Assembly (NCBI GenBank): GCA_030841105.1
Contig: JAVEDE010000112.1
Span: forward strand, 1 to 64,000
Origin: Pyrinomonadaceae bacterium
Lineage (GTDB): Bacteria > Acidobacteriota > Blastocatellia > Pyrinomonadales > Pyrinomonadaceae
Length of the DNA stretch: 64,000 bases
Direction of reading: 5' to 3'
Each line of letters opens with the position of its first letter. The stretch's first letter is position 1. Made by a program: the position numbers and the translations under genes. Below, in pieces: positions 1 to 8,786 of the stretch. Under the pieces are notes generated by a model. It worked only from the letters and a program-made list of their open reading frames with translations. It did no database searches and had not been told where the DNA came from.

Positions 1-47
1 CAAGCGGCGACTCGCCCCGCCCCGACACTGCGGCGTTTTACCGGCCG

Positions 48-1013
48 TTACTGCCGGGTTGCGCCCGTCGCCTGACTGACGACGCGCGAGTTGGTGACCT
101 TGCCGGCGGCGTCGAGCGTGAGTTCGATGACCGCGCCCGAAGTGTCGCGCACCTGCCGGAGAATTTGCCCGCCCGCGCCGGTCGTCTCACGCAGCGTCGA
201 GAGGTTCAGGACGTTCCCGACCGTGCGCTGGTTGACGACCGTCCCCGCCGTGTCGAGCGTGCGTTCGAGGATGTTGCCCGAACGGTCAACCGTGCGCTGC
301 AACGTCTGGCCGAGCGTGTTGACGGTCGAACTGAGCAGGCCGCCCGGCTGCGTCACGTTGTTGAGCGTCTGCCCGACCGTGCCGACCGTGCGATCCACGA
401 CGCCGCCCGGTTGCAGCGCCGTGCCCGCCACGCCGCCCACCGTGCCGACCGTGTTGTCCACGCTCTGCAAGAGGCGTTCGAGAATCTGCGGGTTGCGATC
501 AATGGTCGTGAGCGTCCGGTCAATGATGGCGGCCACGTTGTCGAGCCGCACCTTGAGGAGCAGTTCGGCGCGCACGCCCTTGATCGTGAGTTTCACTTTA
601 TCAATCCCGGCGTCCGCCCCGGCGGTCAACTGCAAGAGGTTGGCGAGTCGCGCGTCGAGCGAGACGCGCGCCCGCAAGTTTTCCACTTCCAGAGTGATCT
701 CTTCGACCGAGAGGTTGGGCACGTCGAGCAACACGTCCGGGTCGCCCGACGCGGCCGACTGTCGGCGACGCTCGCTCGCGGCCTGTTGCCGCTGCTGGTC
801 TTCCTGCGAGAGCGGGCGCACGGTCGGGACGGGCGAAGGCGTCGCGCGCGGCTGCGGCTGTTGCGCCGTGGACGTGCGCGCGAAGATCGAGGCGTTGTCC
901 GTGCCGCGCGCGGTCGTGTCGGTGTCCGTGGTCGGGGTCGGCGTCTGTGCGTGAGCGGCGCAGGCGACGCAGGCGATGATGATCGCGACTCCGAGAGACG
1001 AGAGCTTGTTCAT
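48..1013 (-). CDS. secreted Thr/Val/Gly-repeat protein of unknown function
   Basis: The 321-residue product begins with a clear signal peptide (hydrophobic core IIIACVACAAHA, cleavage before QTP), so it is probably exported. A Pro/Thr-rich linker follows (about residues 23-75). The middle (about 95-150) could be a lipid- or surface-binding fold, and residues about 180-260 hold degenerate repeats built on TVGTVG/TLQPGG-type units. I do not recognise a named family. It is the last of three consecutive minus-strand genes for small secreted proteins, and a shared transcript from a promoter near 2.3 kb is plausible. Existence is supported by the intact signal peptide and coding-like composition; function is unknown. 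Confidence 0.75.
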   Translation of the reverse strand: MNKLSSLGVAIIIACVACAAHAQTPTPTTDTDTTARGTDNASIFARTSTAQQPQPRATPSPVPTVRPLSQEDQQRQQAASERRRQSAASGDPDVLLDVPNLSVEEITLEVENLRARVSLDARLANLLQLTAGADAGIDKVKLTIKGVRAELLLKVRLDNVAAIIDRTLTTIDRNPQILERLLQSVDNTVGTVGGVAGTALQPGGVVDRTVGTVGQTLNNVTQPGGLLSSTVNTLGQTLQRTVDRSGNILERTLDTAGTVVNQRTVGNVLNLSTLRETTGAGGQILRQVRDTSGAVIELTLDAAGKVTNSRVVSQATGATRQ

Positions 1014-1122
1014 GGGCTGTTCTCCTCAGAAAAAGTTTGATGAATACGAACGTCAGCTTTCAGGCGAAAGGTCGGGATAAGACTCCGTCCATCTCACTAC
1101 AGGTTTGGGAGAGCGAAAAACT

Positions 1123-1551
1123 TCAAGGCACTTCCGGCTGCGTCACCGCTGCCGCGGGGCGACGCGCTTCGAGCACGCGCCGCAGGGCGTCGAGCGAACC
1201 GCGAAAGCGCACGCGGCCTTGCACGTTGCGCAACAGCACGTCAATCTCGCTTGCGCCGACGGCGACGCCGATGCGCAGAGACAACCCGTGCGCGCTCGAC
1301 TCGCCCGTTTCAATCGAGGTCGAGGCGAAGAAGTCGCGCTCGGTGATGCGCCGCTCCGCGATGTTCAGTTCAAAATTTTCGTCAACGTTCGCCTGCGTGC
1401 TCGTCGCGGGCGCAGACGCCGCGACCCGACGTGCACGGCTGTCTGACGCGTCGCCCTGCGGCTGCTGTGGCTGCTGTGCGGCGGCGACGACTGAGAGCAC
1501 ACAGATGATGAACGCGACCGGGACGATCCGGCGCACGACTCGACCCATCAC
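1123..1551 (-). CDS. small secreted protein of unknown function
   Basis: This 142-residue protein starts with a signal peptide (VVRRIVPVAFIICVLSVVAAAQ) followed by a Gln/Pro-rich stretch and a compact C-terminal part containing NVDENFELNIAERRITERDF. Its start codon overlaps the stop of the upstream gene by 4 nt (ATGA at 1548-1551), which indicates translational coupling. The conserved-looking core resembles parts of its two neighbours in length and style, so the three may work on the same envelope structure; that is inference. No named domain recognised. Confidence 0.7.
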   Translation of the reverse strand: MMGRVVRRIVPVAFIICVLSVVAAAQQPQQPQGDASDSRARRVAASAPATSTQANVDENFELNIAERRITERDFFASTSIETGESSAHGLSLRIGVAVGASEIDVLLRNVQGRVRFRGSLDALRRVLEARRPAAAVTQPEVP

Positions 1552-2210
1552 GGCCTCCCCCGTCGCGGCTGCGCGACGCCGCCGCTAGGGCGACTGTTAC
1601 TACCGCCCGACCGTCGCGCTTGCGAGGACGGCGGCGAGGAGGAGGATGCGGGCGAAGGCATCGTCTTGTCAGGTTGCGCCGCGTCCGTCGTTAACGGTGC
1701 GTTGGCGACGGGCGGTTGTGCGTTCGGGTTTGAGTTTGCGGGCGGCGCGGCGTCGTCGCTCGCGGGGATTTCGCCGAGGGCTTCGGCGACGATGCGTTCG
1801 ATGTCTGCGAAGACGCTCGTGATCTTGAGCCGGATGCCGAGGTCGCGGTAGGTGACGCCGGGCTGCACCTGCGGCGGGAGGTTCGTGCGCTCCGCCTCCC
1901 ACACGGTGTCGCGGCGCGGCCGCCCCGTGAACTCGACCTTCGGCGTCGGCACGACTTCAAAGCGCAACTCGCGCGCCGTGACGTTCGCCGTGATCGAGAG
2001 ATCGGGATTGTCCGTCGTGTTGCTAGTGTTGGTCGGCGAGGGAGTCGGCGACGCGGCGGCGGCGACGGGCGGCGCGTCCGGTCGCGCGGCCGTCGGCGTC
2101 TGTGCCGCGACGAGTGTGGCGGTGGCGACGACGATGCAGACCAAGATGGCGACGCAGTTGGCGGCGCGCGCGAGAAGTGTTGTTAGCTTCGACACGCTCA
2201 TGCTCCTCAT
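1548..2210 (-). CDS. secreted protein with low-complexity tail, unknown function
   Basis: The 220-residue product has an N-terminal hydrophobic segment (ANCVAILVCIVVATATLVAAQ) typical of a signal peptide. Next come a Pro/Thr/Ala linker, a central region (about residues 70-145, with NPDLSITANVTARELRFEVVP), and a Pro/Ser/Gly-rich tail ending RPRRGRP. Two start codons 9 nt apart are possible (2210 and 2201). It is the first gene of a three-gene coupled group; its stop overlaps the next start. The function is not recognised. Confidence 0.65.
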   Translation of the reverse strand: MRSMSVSKLTTLLARAANCVAILVCIVVATATLVAAQTPTAARPDAPPVAAAASPTPSPTNTSNTTDNPDLSITANVTARELRFEVVPTPKVEFTGRPRRDTVWEAERTNLPPQVQPGVTYRDLGIRLKITSVFADIERIVAEALGEIPASDDAAPPANSNPNAQPPVANAPLTTDAAQPDKTMPSPASSSSPPSSQARRSGGSNSRPSGGVAQPRRGRP

Positions 2211-2299
2211 GGAAGCGTGCGACCCAAGAGGTCGCAGACGTTCCAGACTGCTGCTGCTGTTGGGGGGCAGGGGAAGTTAGGGGTTGCCGGAATGACGGC

Positions 2300-2329
2300 A
2301 TCATAACAGAGCGTTCTAACAGTCGCCAA
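2300..2329 (-). promoter_or_regulatory. candidate sigma-70-type promoter for the secreted-protein group
   Basis: On the minus strand TTGGCG (2324-2329) and TATGAT (2300-2305) are separated by 18 bp, about 90 bp upstream of the first start codon of the three secreted-protein genes. The match to the -10 consensus is good and to -35 moderate. Not tested. Confidence 0.4.
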
Positions 2330-2373
2330 CTTTTATCACTCGCCGCCCTTATCACTCGCCGCGCGGTCGTGGC

Positions 2374-3441
2374 TCACTCGCCGCGCGGCGGCGGGGCGGG
2401 GCGCGGGCGCAGTTCGCGCGGCGCGTCCTCGCCGCCCGGAGCGGAGCAGAACGCGCTGACGCGATTCCGGCCGGACTGCTTGGCGTGGTAGAGCGCGGTG
2501 TCGGCCAGTTCGATCAGTTCGATGGGGTCGCGCGCGTCGTCGGGGTAGGCAGCGACGCCGATGCTGATCGTGATGCGGAGCGTGCGGTTCTCCTCTCCCG
2601 CCGCGCCGTGGCGCGTGGCCGAGAAGGCGTGCTCTTCGATGGCCGCGCGGACGCGCTCGGCGGCGACGAGGGCTTGCGCGCAGTCGGCGTCGAGCAGGAA
2701 CGCGGCGAACTCTTCGCCGCCGAAGCGCGCGGCCACGTCGCCCGCACGCAAGGCGCGCGTGATGAGGCCGCCGATCTCTTCGAGCGTCTGGCTGCCGACG
2801 AGATGGCCGCAGGTGTCGTTGACGCGCTTGAAGTGATCCAAGTCCATCATCAGCACGCAGAACGGCCGACTCTCACTCTCGGCGCGGGCGGCCTCGCGGC
2901 GCAGTTCGGAGAAGAAAGACTTGCTCGTCAGCAGTCCGGTCAACTCGTCATGCGCGATCAGGCGATAGAGTTGACGTTGGAACTCGCGGTCGAAATCGTC
3001 GAGCAGGTCGAAGCGGATGAGGTGCTCGCCGATGTTGAGTTTGTCGCCGTGCTGTAGGAAGGCGTCAGCGGTGACGGGTTGGCCGTTGAGGAGCGTGCCG
3101 TTGGTCGAGCCGAGATCGGTGAGACGGTAGCGCGGCGGGGCGTCCGTCTCCGCGTCGTGTTCGATGCGGATGCGCGCGTGCAGGCGCGAGGCTCGCGCGT
3201 CGTTGACGCGCACGTCGGCTTCGAGCGCGCGACCGAGTATGACCTCGTCGCGTTCGAGCGGGATGGGCGCGGCCAGTTGCTCGCCGCGCATGAAGACGAG
3301 CGCGGGGCGGCGTTCGTGCGACGCGGGCGGGTCGGCGGGGAGCGTGATTTCTAAATCTTCTCGTTCCATAAACTCGCGTTGGGCGACGCGGAGAGGATGC
3401 GGGATGGAAAGAAAAAGATCAACACTAACTTGTGCCTTCAT
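2374..3441 (-). CDS. FHA-GGDEF diguanylate cyclase
   Basis: The enzyme would make cyclic di-GMP from two GTP. From the ATG at 3441 it is 355 residues: an FHA phosphothreonine-binding domain (about 60-140, with the signature DLGSTNGTLLNG) and a GGDEF domain (about 165-335) with metal-binding DLDHFKRVND and active-site GGEEF at 241-245. The product-inhibition I-site RxxD (RAGD, 232-235) lies exactly five residues before GGEEF, so feedback inhibition is likely. The open frame extends upstream to 3555, but that extension is GC-rich, would overlap the likely ribA promoter, and has no domain; 3369 is another possible start. No membrane segment is seen, so it is cytoplasmic and probably controlled by protein phosphorylation through FHA. 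Confidence 0.9.
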   Translation of the reverse strand: MKAQVSVDLFLSIPHPLRVAQREFMEREDLEITLPADPPASHERRPALVFMRGEQLAAPIPLERDEVILGRALEADVRVNDARASRLHARIRIEHDAETDAPPRYRLTDLGSTNGTLLNGQPVTADAFLQHGDKLNIGEHLIRFDLLDDFDREFQRQLYRLIAHDELTGLLTSKSFFSELRREAARAESESRPFCVLMMDLDHFKRVNDTCGHLVGSQTLEEIGGLITRALRAGDVAARFGGEEFAAFLLDADCAQALVAAERVRAAIEEHAFSATRHGAAGEENRTLRITISIGVAAYPDDARDPIELIELADTALYHAKQSGRNRVSAFCSAPGGEDAPRELRPRPAPPPRGE

Positions 3442-3479
3442 GGTTTTGCCGCCGCCCGCGAACGCGCCCGCGCGCCTGC

Positions 3480-3508
3480 TTGTCGCCGCCCGCGCGGGAA
3501 CATATAAT
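3480..3508 (+). promoter_or_regulatory. predicted sigma-70-type promoter of ribA
   Basis: TTGTCG at 3480-3485 and a perfect TATAAT at 3503-3508 are separated by 17 bp, upstream of the ribA reading frame. Transcription would start near 3515, giving a leader of about 90 nt. This is the best promoter match I found on the plus strand. Confidence 0.6.
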
Positions 3509-3607
3509 TCGGGGCAGATTAATCGTTCATCAAAACGCGCGACCGGCGGCCTCATGTTCGGGAGACCAAGCGAAACATCCTGCCGGTCGTCCGGGGAGTA
3601 AGAAGTT

Positions 3608-4255
3608 TTGGAAGAAGCAACTCAGACCAGCACCACCTGCCAGTGGGACACAACCCAGCTTTCGGTCGAACGCGTGTCGGTGGCGAAGTTGCCGACCGAG
3701 TACGGCGAGTTCAAGATTGCGGGCTACCGCGCGCGCGAATCGGGCGAGGAGTTCGTCGCCATCTTCAAGGGCGAGATCGAACGCGAGACGCCCACGCTCG
3801 CGCGCATCCATTCGCAATGCCTGACGGGCGACGTGTTCGGCTCGCTCAAGTGCGACTGCGGGCCGCAACTGCATCAGGCCATGCAGATGATCGAAGCCGA
3901 GGGGCGCGGCGCAATCGTCTACCAGATGCAGGAAGGGCGCGGCATCGGCATCATCAACAAGATACGCGCCTACGCCTTGCAGGACGGCGGCGCGGACACC
4001 GTGGAGGCCAACGAGCGGTTGGGGCTGGCCGTTGACCTGCGCGAGTATCGCCAGTGCGCCGAGATACTTTTCGATCTGGGGTTGTGCCACGTTCGCATCA
4101 TCTCGAACAACCCGCTGAAGCTGCGCGCGATGGAAGAGGCGGGCTTGCAGGTCGTCGAGCGCGTGGCGATTGAAGTGCCGCACACAGAGGCCGCGATGCA
4201 CTACATGCGCACGAAGAAAGAGAAGCTCGGACACCTGCTGGAAAAGATCAAGTGA
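3608..4255 (+). CDS. ribA: GTP cyclohydrolase II
   Basis: It catalyses the first step of riboflavin synthesis, opening GTP to 2,5-diamino-6-ribosylamino-pyrimidinone phosphate. The 215-residue protein has the family's zinc ligands Cys71, Cys82 and Cys84 (in [17 protein letters not shown]), the catalytic/GTP-binding MQEGRGIGI at about 107-115, and a C-terminal SNNPLKL region. Length matches stand-alone RibA (no fused RibB dihydroxybutanone-phosphate synthase). The start is TTG at 3608; no ATG precedes the conserved part. A GGGGAG lies about 14 nt upstream. It stands alone between a predicted promoter and a strong terminator, so it is probably monocistronic. Confidence 0.95.
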   Translation: MEEATQTSTTCQWDTTQLSVERVSVAKLPTEYGEFKIAGYRARESGEEFVAIFKGEIERETPTLARIHSQCLTGDVFGSLKCDCGPQLHQAMQMIEAEGRGAIVYQMQEGRGIGIINKIRAYALQDGGADTVEANERLGLAVDLREYRQCAEILFDLGLCHVRIISNNPLKLRAMEEAGLQVVERVAIEVPHTEAAMHYMRTKKEKLGHLLEKIK

Positions 4256-4286
4256 GCCGTTAGCATAGAGTGAGTTTGTCGGAAGT

Positions 4287-4322
4287 GGCCGGGGCGAAAA
4301 TCGAGATTCGCCCCGGCCTTTC
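4287..4322 (+). terminator. intrinsic terminator after ribA
   Basis: A perfect 12-bp stem (GGCCGGGGCGAA paired with TTCGCCCCGGCC, loop of 8) is followed by TTTC. It lies about 30 nt after the ribA stop codon. Confidence 0.8.
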
Positions 4323-4769
4323 ACGTCCGGCCGCCGCGCACGGGAAGTCCAAAATTCTGAATTTTCCATTACTTTTTTGGATTCACACGCAGACGCGCGC
4401 GCGCGTTCCGCTACAACTTTCCGCATTAGCCCGACGCGGCGACGGCGCGCCCCAGTGGAACGCTCGTTGCGTGCGTATTTTCGACTGAGTATTCCTGCAA
4501 GCGAGCCGTTCGTGCCGCCGCGTTAACCGAGACATCTGCCGGGCGTCACGGCCTGCTCCTTAGACGTTCTTCAACCATCACGAAAAGTCGTCGGGATTTC
4601 ACCACGCGCGCCGGGGTCTGGTCACAAGCACATGCCGCCCCGCAACGCACGCGACGATCAACGGATCGTCGCCGGTGAAGCTCATTAACCTTCCTCAGAC
4701 GGCAGCGCGCGGCCTTCAAGCTCATCTGCGCCGCGCGCCCCGGCTGAAAATTTCGGAGGCCAGTTCAAT
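4323..4769. other. long intergenic region upstream of the Oar-like receptor
   Basis: About 450 bp without a convincing gene. It probably carries the promoter and a long leader of the receptor gene. A weak promoter-like pair, TTGCGT (4467-4472) and TATTCC (4490-4495) with 17-bp spacing, is the best I can see. A perfect hairpin lies at 4651-4672. Otherwise I see nothing definable. Confidence 0.5.
4651..4672. promoter_or_regulatory. perfect inverted repeat in the receptor leader
   Basis: GCGACGATC and GATCGTCGC form a perfect 9-bp stem with a 4-nt loop, about 100 nt before the receptor start codon. It has no U-tract, so it could be an operator or an RNA leader structure rather than a terminator. 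Confidence 0.4.
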
Positions 4770-7700
4770 ATGCGTAACTTTACCCGAAGCCGTACCGCTT
4801 TCACGGTCTACGGAGTTCTCTTCTCGCTCCTGCTGCTGGCAGGCAGCGTCTTCGCACAGGGCGGCCGGTCTACCGTGCGCGGCACGGTCAAAGATCAGCA
4901 GGGCAACGTGGTGGCCGGCGCGACCGTCACGCTCATCAACGAAGGCAAGAACTTCTCTCGCACGCAAACCACTAACGAAGAAGGCAGCTACACCTTCACC
5001 GCCGTTCAGCCCGACACCTACCGGGTTGACGTTGAATCGGGCGGCTTTAAAAAAGTCTCGGTCTCCAACGTCGCCGCGCTCGTTGACACGCCCGTTGACG
5101 TGGACGTGCAACTCGAAGCCGGTCTCGGCACTGAGACCGTGACGGTGACCGCATCCACCGATGCCCCGCTCAACACCTCCGACGCCACGCTCGGCACGGC
5201 CTTCGGGTCGCAGCGCATCTCCGAGTTGCCCTTGAACGCGCGCAACGTCGTCGGCCTGCTCTCCTTGCAAACCGGCGTCACGCCGGGCGGCTACGTCAGC
5301 GGCGCGCGCGCCGACCAGACCAACATCACGCTCGACGGCATTGACAACAACGAACAGCAGCGCGGCCTCGACGTCGTGACCGACGAAGCCTTCGCCGGGG
5401 TGCTGCGCGTGACGCCCGATTCGCTGCAAGAGTTTCGCGTGACGACGACGAACGCCAACGCCGATCAGGGTCGCTCCTCCGGCGCGCAGGTGTCGCTCGT
5501 CACCAAGTCGGGCACGAACAACTTCCACGGTTCGCTCTACGAGTTTCACCGCAACACGGTGACGACCGCCAACGACTTCTTCAACAACGCCGCCGGTCGC
5601 TACACGGCCAACGACTTCGCCGTGCAGACCGGCGCGGCGCGTGCCGGTGACCCGCGCGCGCCGCGCCCGCAACTGCTGCGCAACGTCTTCGGCGGCTCGC
5701 TCGGCGGCCCCATCAAAAAAGACCGCGCCTTCTTCTTCTTCACCTACGAAGGCTTCCGCGAGGCTTCGGAAACTCCGGTCGAGCGCGAAGTGCCGCTGCC
5801 GTCGCTCGGTCAAGGCATCGTGCGCTACCGCACCGAGAGCGGCGCGAGCGACCCGACGTGTCCCGCGGGCACGCCCGCCGGAGTGCGCTGCCTGACGAGC
5901 GCGCAGATCGGCGGTTTCTACAACGCCGTCAACGGCGTCGATCCAGGACGCAACCCCGTCGCGCTCGCCGCGCTCGCCGACGCCGCGCGCCGCTACCCGG
6001 CCAACACCGGCACGCTCGGCGACGGCCTCAACACCGGCGGCTACCGCTTCAACGCCAAGACGCCCTCGAACCTCGATCTCTACATCGCCAAGTTCGACTT
6101 TAACCTGACCGACCGCCAGACGCTCTTTGCGCGCGGCACTTATCAGGACGACCTCATCACGCAGGTGTCGGCCTTCCCCGACACGCTCTCGCCGCGGTTC
6201 TGGAATCACCCGAAGGGCGTCTCGGCCGGGCACACTTGGACGGCCACCAACAACATCGTCAATCGCTTCAGCTACGGCCTGACGCGCGCCGCTTTCACCA
6301 ACGGCGGCGACCTGACGCAGAACGACATCTTCTTCCGCTTCGTCTACTCGCCGACGCTCGGCACGCGCACGCTCAGCCGCACCACGCCCGTCCACAACTT
6401 CGTTAACGACCTCTCGTGGATCAAGGGTTCGCACTCCATGCAGTACGGCGGCAACGTGCGCCTCATCAGCAACAACCGCAACTCGTTCGGCAACTCTTAC
6501 GACCGCGCCATCGTCAACCCGTCGTTCTTCGACTTCTCCGGCGCGTCGCTCTACCTCGACACGAACGACACCTTCGACCCGATCTTCCCGGACGTGAGCG
6601 CCGACTTCGAGACAGACTTCCGCGACGCGCTCGCCGCCGTCATCGGCCGCTTCTCGCAGTACGAGGCGAACCTCAACTACGGCAAGAACGGGCAACTGCT
6701 CGCGCCCGGCACGGGCATCGAGCGCACCTTCGCCACGCAGGAGTACGAACTCTACGCGCAAGACTCTTGGCGCGTGCGTCCCAACCTGACGCTCTCCTAC
6801 GGCTTGCGCTGGAGCACGTCCACGCCCGTCTACGAAACGAACGGGATTCAGGTCGCGCCCACGCAGAGCCTCGGCGAGTATTTCGAGCGGCGCGTCGCGG
6901 GGGCGAACGCCGGTCGCCCCGTCACCGATCCGATCACGGTTGATCTGGCGGGCAAGGCCAACGGCCGCAAAGGCTACTACGATCAGGACTGGAACAATTT
7001 CGCCCCGTCGGTGGCCTTCGCGTGGTCGCCCGACCTCGGCGACAACTTCATGGGTCGCCTGCTCGGACGCGGCGGCAAGTCGGTTGTGCGCGGCGGCTTC
7101 CGCGTGGTCTACGACCGCATCGGCAGCCAGTTGGCCGTCACCTTCGACTTGAACTCGTCGCTCGGCTTCAAGTCCACGCAGGGCATCTCGGCCAACACCT
7201 TCGACCTCAGCAACAACCTGGGGCCGCTGCTCACGAGCTTTAACCAGAACGTGCGCACGCTGCCCGGCCTGACCATCACACCGACGGTCTCGTTCCCGCT
7301 CGTCACCCCGTCGGACGAACAGCAGCGCATTGAGTCGTCGCTCGACGACACGCTGACGACGCCCTACAACTACAGCGTCAACCTCTCCTACGGCCGCGAG
7401 ATCGGGCGCGGTCTGTCGTTCGAGGCGAGCTACGTCGGCCGCTTCGCCCGCGACCTGCTGGCGACGCGCGACATCATGCACCTCAACAACCTCAAAGACC
7501 CGGCCTCGGGTCAGACGTGGTACGAGGCCATTAACCTCTTGACCGACGCCCGCTACCGCGGCGTGCCCGTCAGCCAGATGGGGACGATCCCATTCTTCGA
7601 GAACGTGCTGCCCGGCCTGCGCACCGCCACGCAAACCGCCACGCAGCGCGCCTATCGTCGCGTGGCCTTCCCCAGCCTCGGCGGGCAGGGCATCACCGAC

Positions 7701-8645
7701 TACACCTTCCTGCAACTGCTCTGGGACGACGGCCTCTCGCCGCTCGGCGACAACCTGTTCTTCCACCCGCAGTACGCGGCCTTCTCGGCCTTCGGCACGA
7801 TCGCCAAGTCGAACTATAACTCCGGCCAGTTCAGCATCCGCCAACGCTTCAAACGCGACGTGGCGTTCGACTTCAACTACACGCTCTCGCACTCGCTCGA
7901 CAACGCGTCGGGCTTGCAGAGCGCGACCACGTTCGCCTCGTCGGCGTTCATCGTCAACCCGCTCGATCCCGATCAGAACTACGCCAACTCCGACTTCGAC
8001 ATCCGTCACATCGTCAACGCCAACTGGCTCATCGGCCTGCCCATCGGGCGCGGCCGCGCCTTCCTCGGCGACATCGGCGGCGTGGCGGACGCGATCCTCG
8101 GCGGCTGGCAGATGACCGGCATCGCGCGCTGGAACTCCGGTCTCCCCGTCGGCGAACCCTTCGAAGCGGATCGCTGGGCGACGAACTGGAACGTGCAGTC
8201 GAACATGGTGCGCGTGGCGGACGTGCGCGCCGATCCGGTGCGCGGGCCTGAGCCGAATCTGTTCAGCAACCCGACGGCGGCCTTCCGCGGCTTCCGCGAG
8301 CCGCGCGCGGGCGAAGTGGGCGACCGCAACGTCCTGCGCTATCCCGGCTACGTCACGGTTGACATCGGCCTCACCAAGAACTTCAAGATGCCCTGGGAAG
8401 GCCACGCCCTCCAATTCCGCACGGAGGTCTTCAACCTGACCAACACGCAACGCCTGACCGGCGCTATCGGCTTCGGCCTGCCGGTTGATCCCTTCCTACC
8501 GTCCGACCCGTTCTCATCCGACCCGGCCGATCGTCAGCCGCAAAAACCGAGTTCGGACTTCGGCAAGTTGACGGCCACGCAAACGCCGCTCAACGAGAAC
8601 AAGGCCGGGCGCGTCATTCAGTTCGCCCTGCGCTACACCTTCTAA
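4770..8645 (+). CDS. TonB-dependent receptor, Oar-like, with carboxypeptidase-regulatory-like N-terminus
   Basis: This 1291-residue outer-membrane protein has a signal peptide ending SVFAQG and a CarboxypepD_reg-like beta-sandwich at about 32-115 (STVRGTVKDQQGNVVAGATVTL). A plug-like region with NITLDGIDNNEQ follows, then a long beta-barrel rich in alternating aromatic strands, ending in the aromatic residue typical of barrel proteins (FALRYTF). Such SusC/Oar-like receptors are very common in Acidobacteria and import large substrates, often glycans or peptides, using TonB energy. A GGAGG about 11 nt upstream supports the ATG at 4770. It sits alone with its own terminator; the substrate cannot be told from context. 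Confidence 0.92.
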   Translation: MRNFTRSRTAFTVYGVLFSLLLLAGSVFAQGGRSTVRGTVKDQQGNVVAGATVTLINEGKNFSRTQTTNEEGSYTFTAVQPDTYRVDVESGGFKKVSVSNVAALVDTPVDVDVQLEAGLGTETVTVTASTDAPLNTSDATLGTAFGSQRISELPLNARNVVGLLSLQTGVTPGGYVSGARADQTNITLDGIDNNEQQRGLDVVTDEAFAGVLRVTPDSLQEFRVTTTNANADQGRSSGAQVSLVTKSGTNNFHGSLYEFHRNTVTTANDFFNNAAGRYTANDFAVQTGAARAGDPRAPRPQLLRNVFGGSLGGPIKKDRAFFFFTYEGFREASETPVEREVPLPSLGQGIVRYRTESGASDPTCPAGTPAGVRCLTSAQIGGFYNAVNGVDPGRNPVALAALADAARRYPANTGTLGDGLNTGGYRFNAKTPSNLDLYIAKFDFNLTDRQTLFARGTYQDDLITQVSAFPDTLSPRFWNHPKGVSAGHTWTATNNIVNRFSYGLTRAAFTNGGDLTQNDIFFRFVYSPTLGTRTLSRTTPVHNFVNDLSWIKGSHSMQYGGNVRLISNNRNSFGNSYDRAIVNPSFFDFSGASLYLDTNDTFDPIFPDVSADFETDFRDALAAVIGRFSQYEANLNYGKNGQLLAPGTGIERTFATQEYELYAQDSWRVRPNLTLSYGLRWSTSTPVYETNGIQVAPTQSLGEYFERRVAGANAGRPVTDPITVDLAGKANGRKGYYDQDWNNFAPSVAFAWSPDLGDNFMGRLLGRGGKSVVRGGFRVVYDRIGSQLAVTFDLNSSLGFKSTQGISANTFDLSNNLGPLLTSFNQNVRTLPGLTITPTVSFPLVTPSDEQQRIESSLDDTLTTPYNYSVNLSYGREIGRGLSFEASYVGRFARDLLATRDIMHLNNLKDPASGQTWYEAINLLTDARYRGVPVSQMGTIPFFENVLPGLRTATQTATQRAYRRVAFPSLGGQGITDYTFLQLLWDDGLSPLGDNLFFHPQYAAFSAFGTIAKSNYNSGQFSIRQRFKRDVAFDFNYTLSHSLDNASGLQSATTFASSAFIVNPLDPDQNYANSDFDIRHIVNANWLIGLPIGRGRAFLGDIGGVADAILGGWQMTGIARWNSGLPVGEPFEADRWATNWNVQSNMVRVADVRADPVRGPEPNLFSNPTAAFRGFREPRAGEVGDRNVLRYPGYVTVDIGLTKNFKMPWEGHALQFRTEVFNLTNTQRLTGAIGFGLPVDPFLPSDPFSSDPADRQPQKPSSDFGKLTATQTPLNENKAGRVIQFALRYTF

Positions 8646-8678
8646 CCACGCGCGTTTCTCGAAGACGCGTTTCGCCTG

Positions 8679-8714
8679 TGGGCTGGTGGCTTCGGCTGCC
8701 AGCCCACTTTTTTA
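8679..8714 (+). terminator. intrinsic terminator after the Oar-like receptor
   Basis: The stem GTGGGCTGG/CCAGCCCAC with a TGGCTTCGGCTG loop region is followed by six T residues. It lies 34 nt after the receptor stop codon. Confidence 0.85.
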
Positions 8715-8749
8715 TCGGTCGTCACCTTCGGCGAAATCCTCTCCGGCAT

Positions 8750-8784
8750 TTACCATTTAGCGTTTACCCTTTACCATTCTTCGA
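8750..8784. repeat. single arm of period-7 repeat (TTTACCA type)
   Basis: Degenerate tandem units CATTTAC/CATTTAG/CGTTTAC/CCTTTAC/CATTCTT end just before the HD-protein start codon. No matching left arm is seen, because the receptor terminator lies directly upstream. It matches the right arm of the AATGGTA family element at 63896-63957. Confidence 0.6.
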
Positions 8785-8786
8785 CA

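Noticed and set aside
3503-3605. FMN riboswitch (RFN) upstream of ribA
   Set aside because: TTCGGGGCAG and CGACCGGCGG look like RFN parts, but the middle stem does not fit. The predicted promoter TATAAT at 3503-3508 would start transcription at about 3515, inside the putative P1 stem. Infernal with RF00050 would settle it.
4722-8450. A 1242-codon open frame on the minus strand across the Oar-like receptor
   Set aside because: It is the shadow of a GC-rich real gene; its product has no domain, is Arg/Val/Glu-rich, and the plus-strand frame has a signal peptide and conserved family features.
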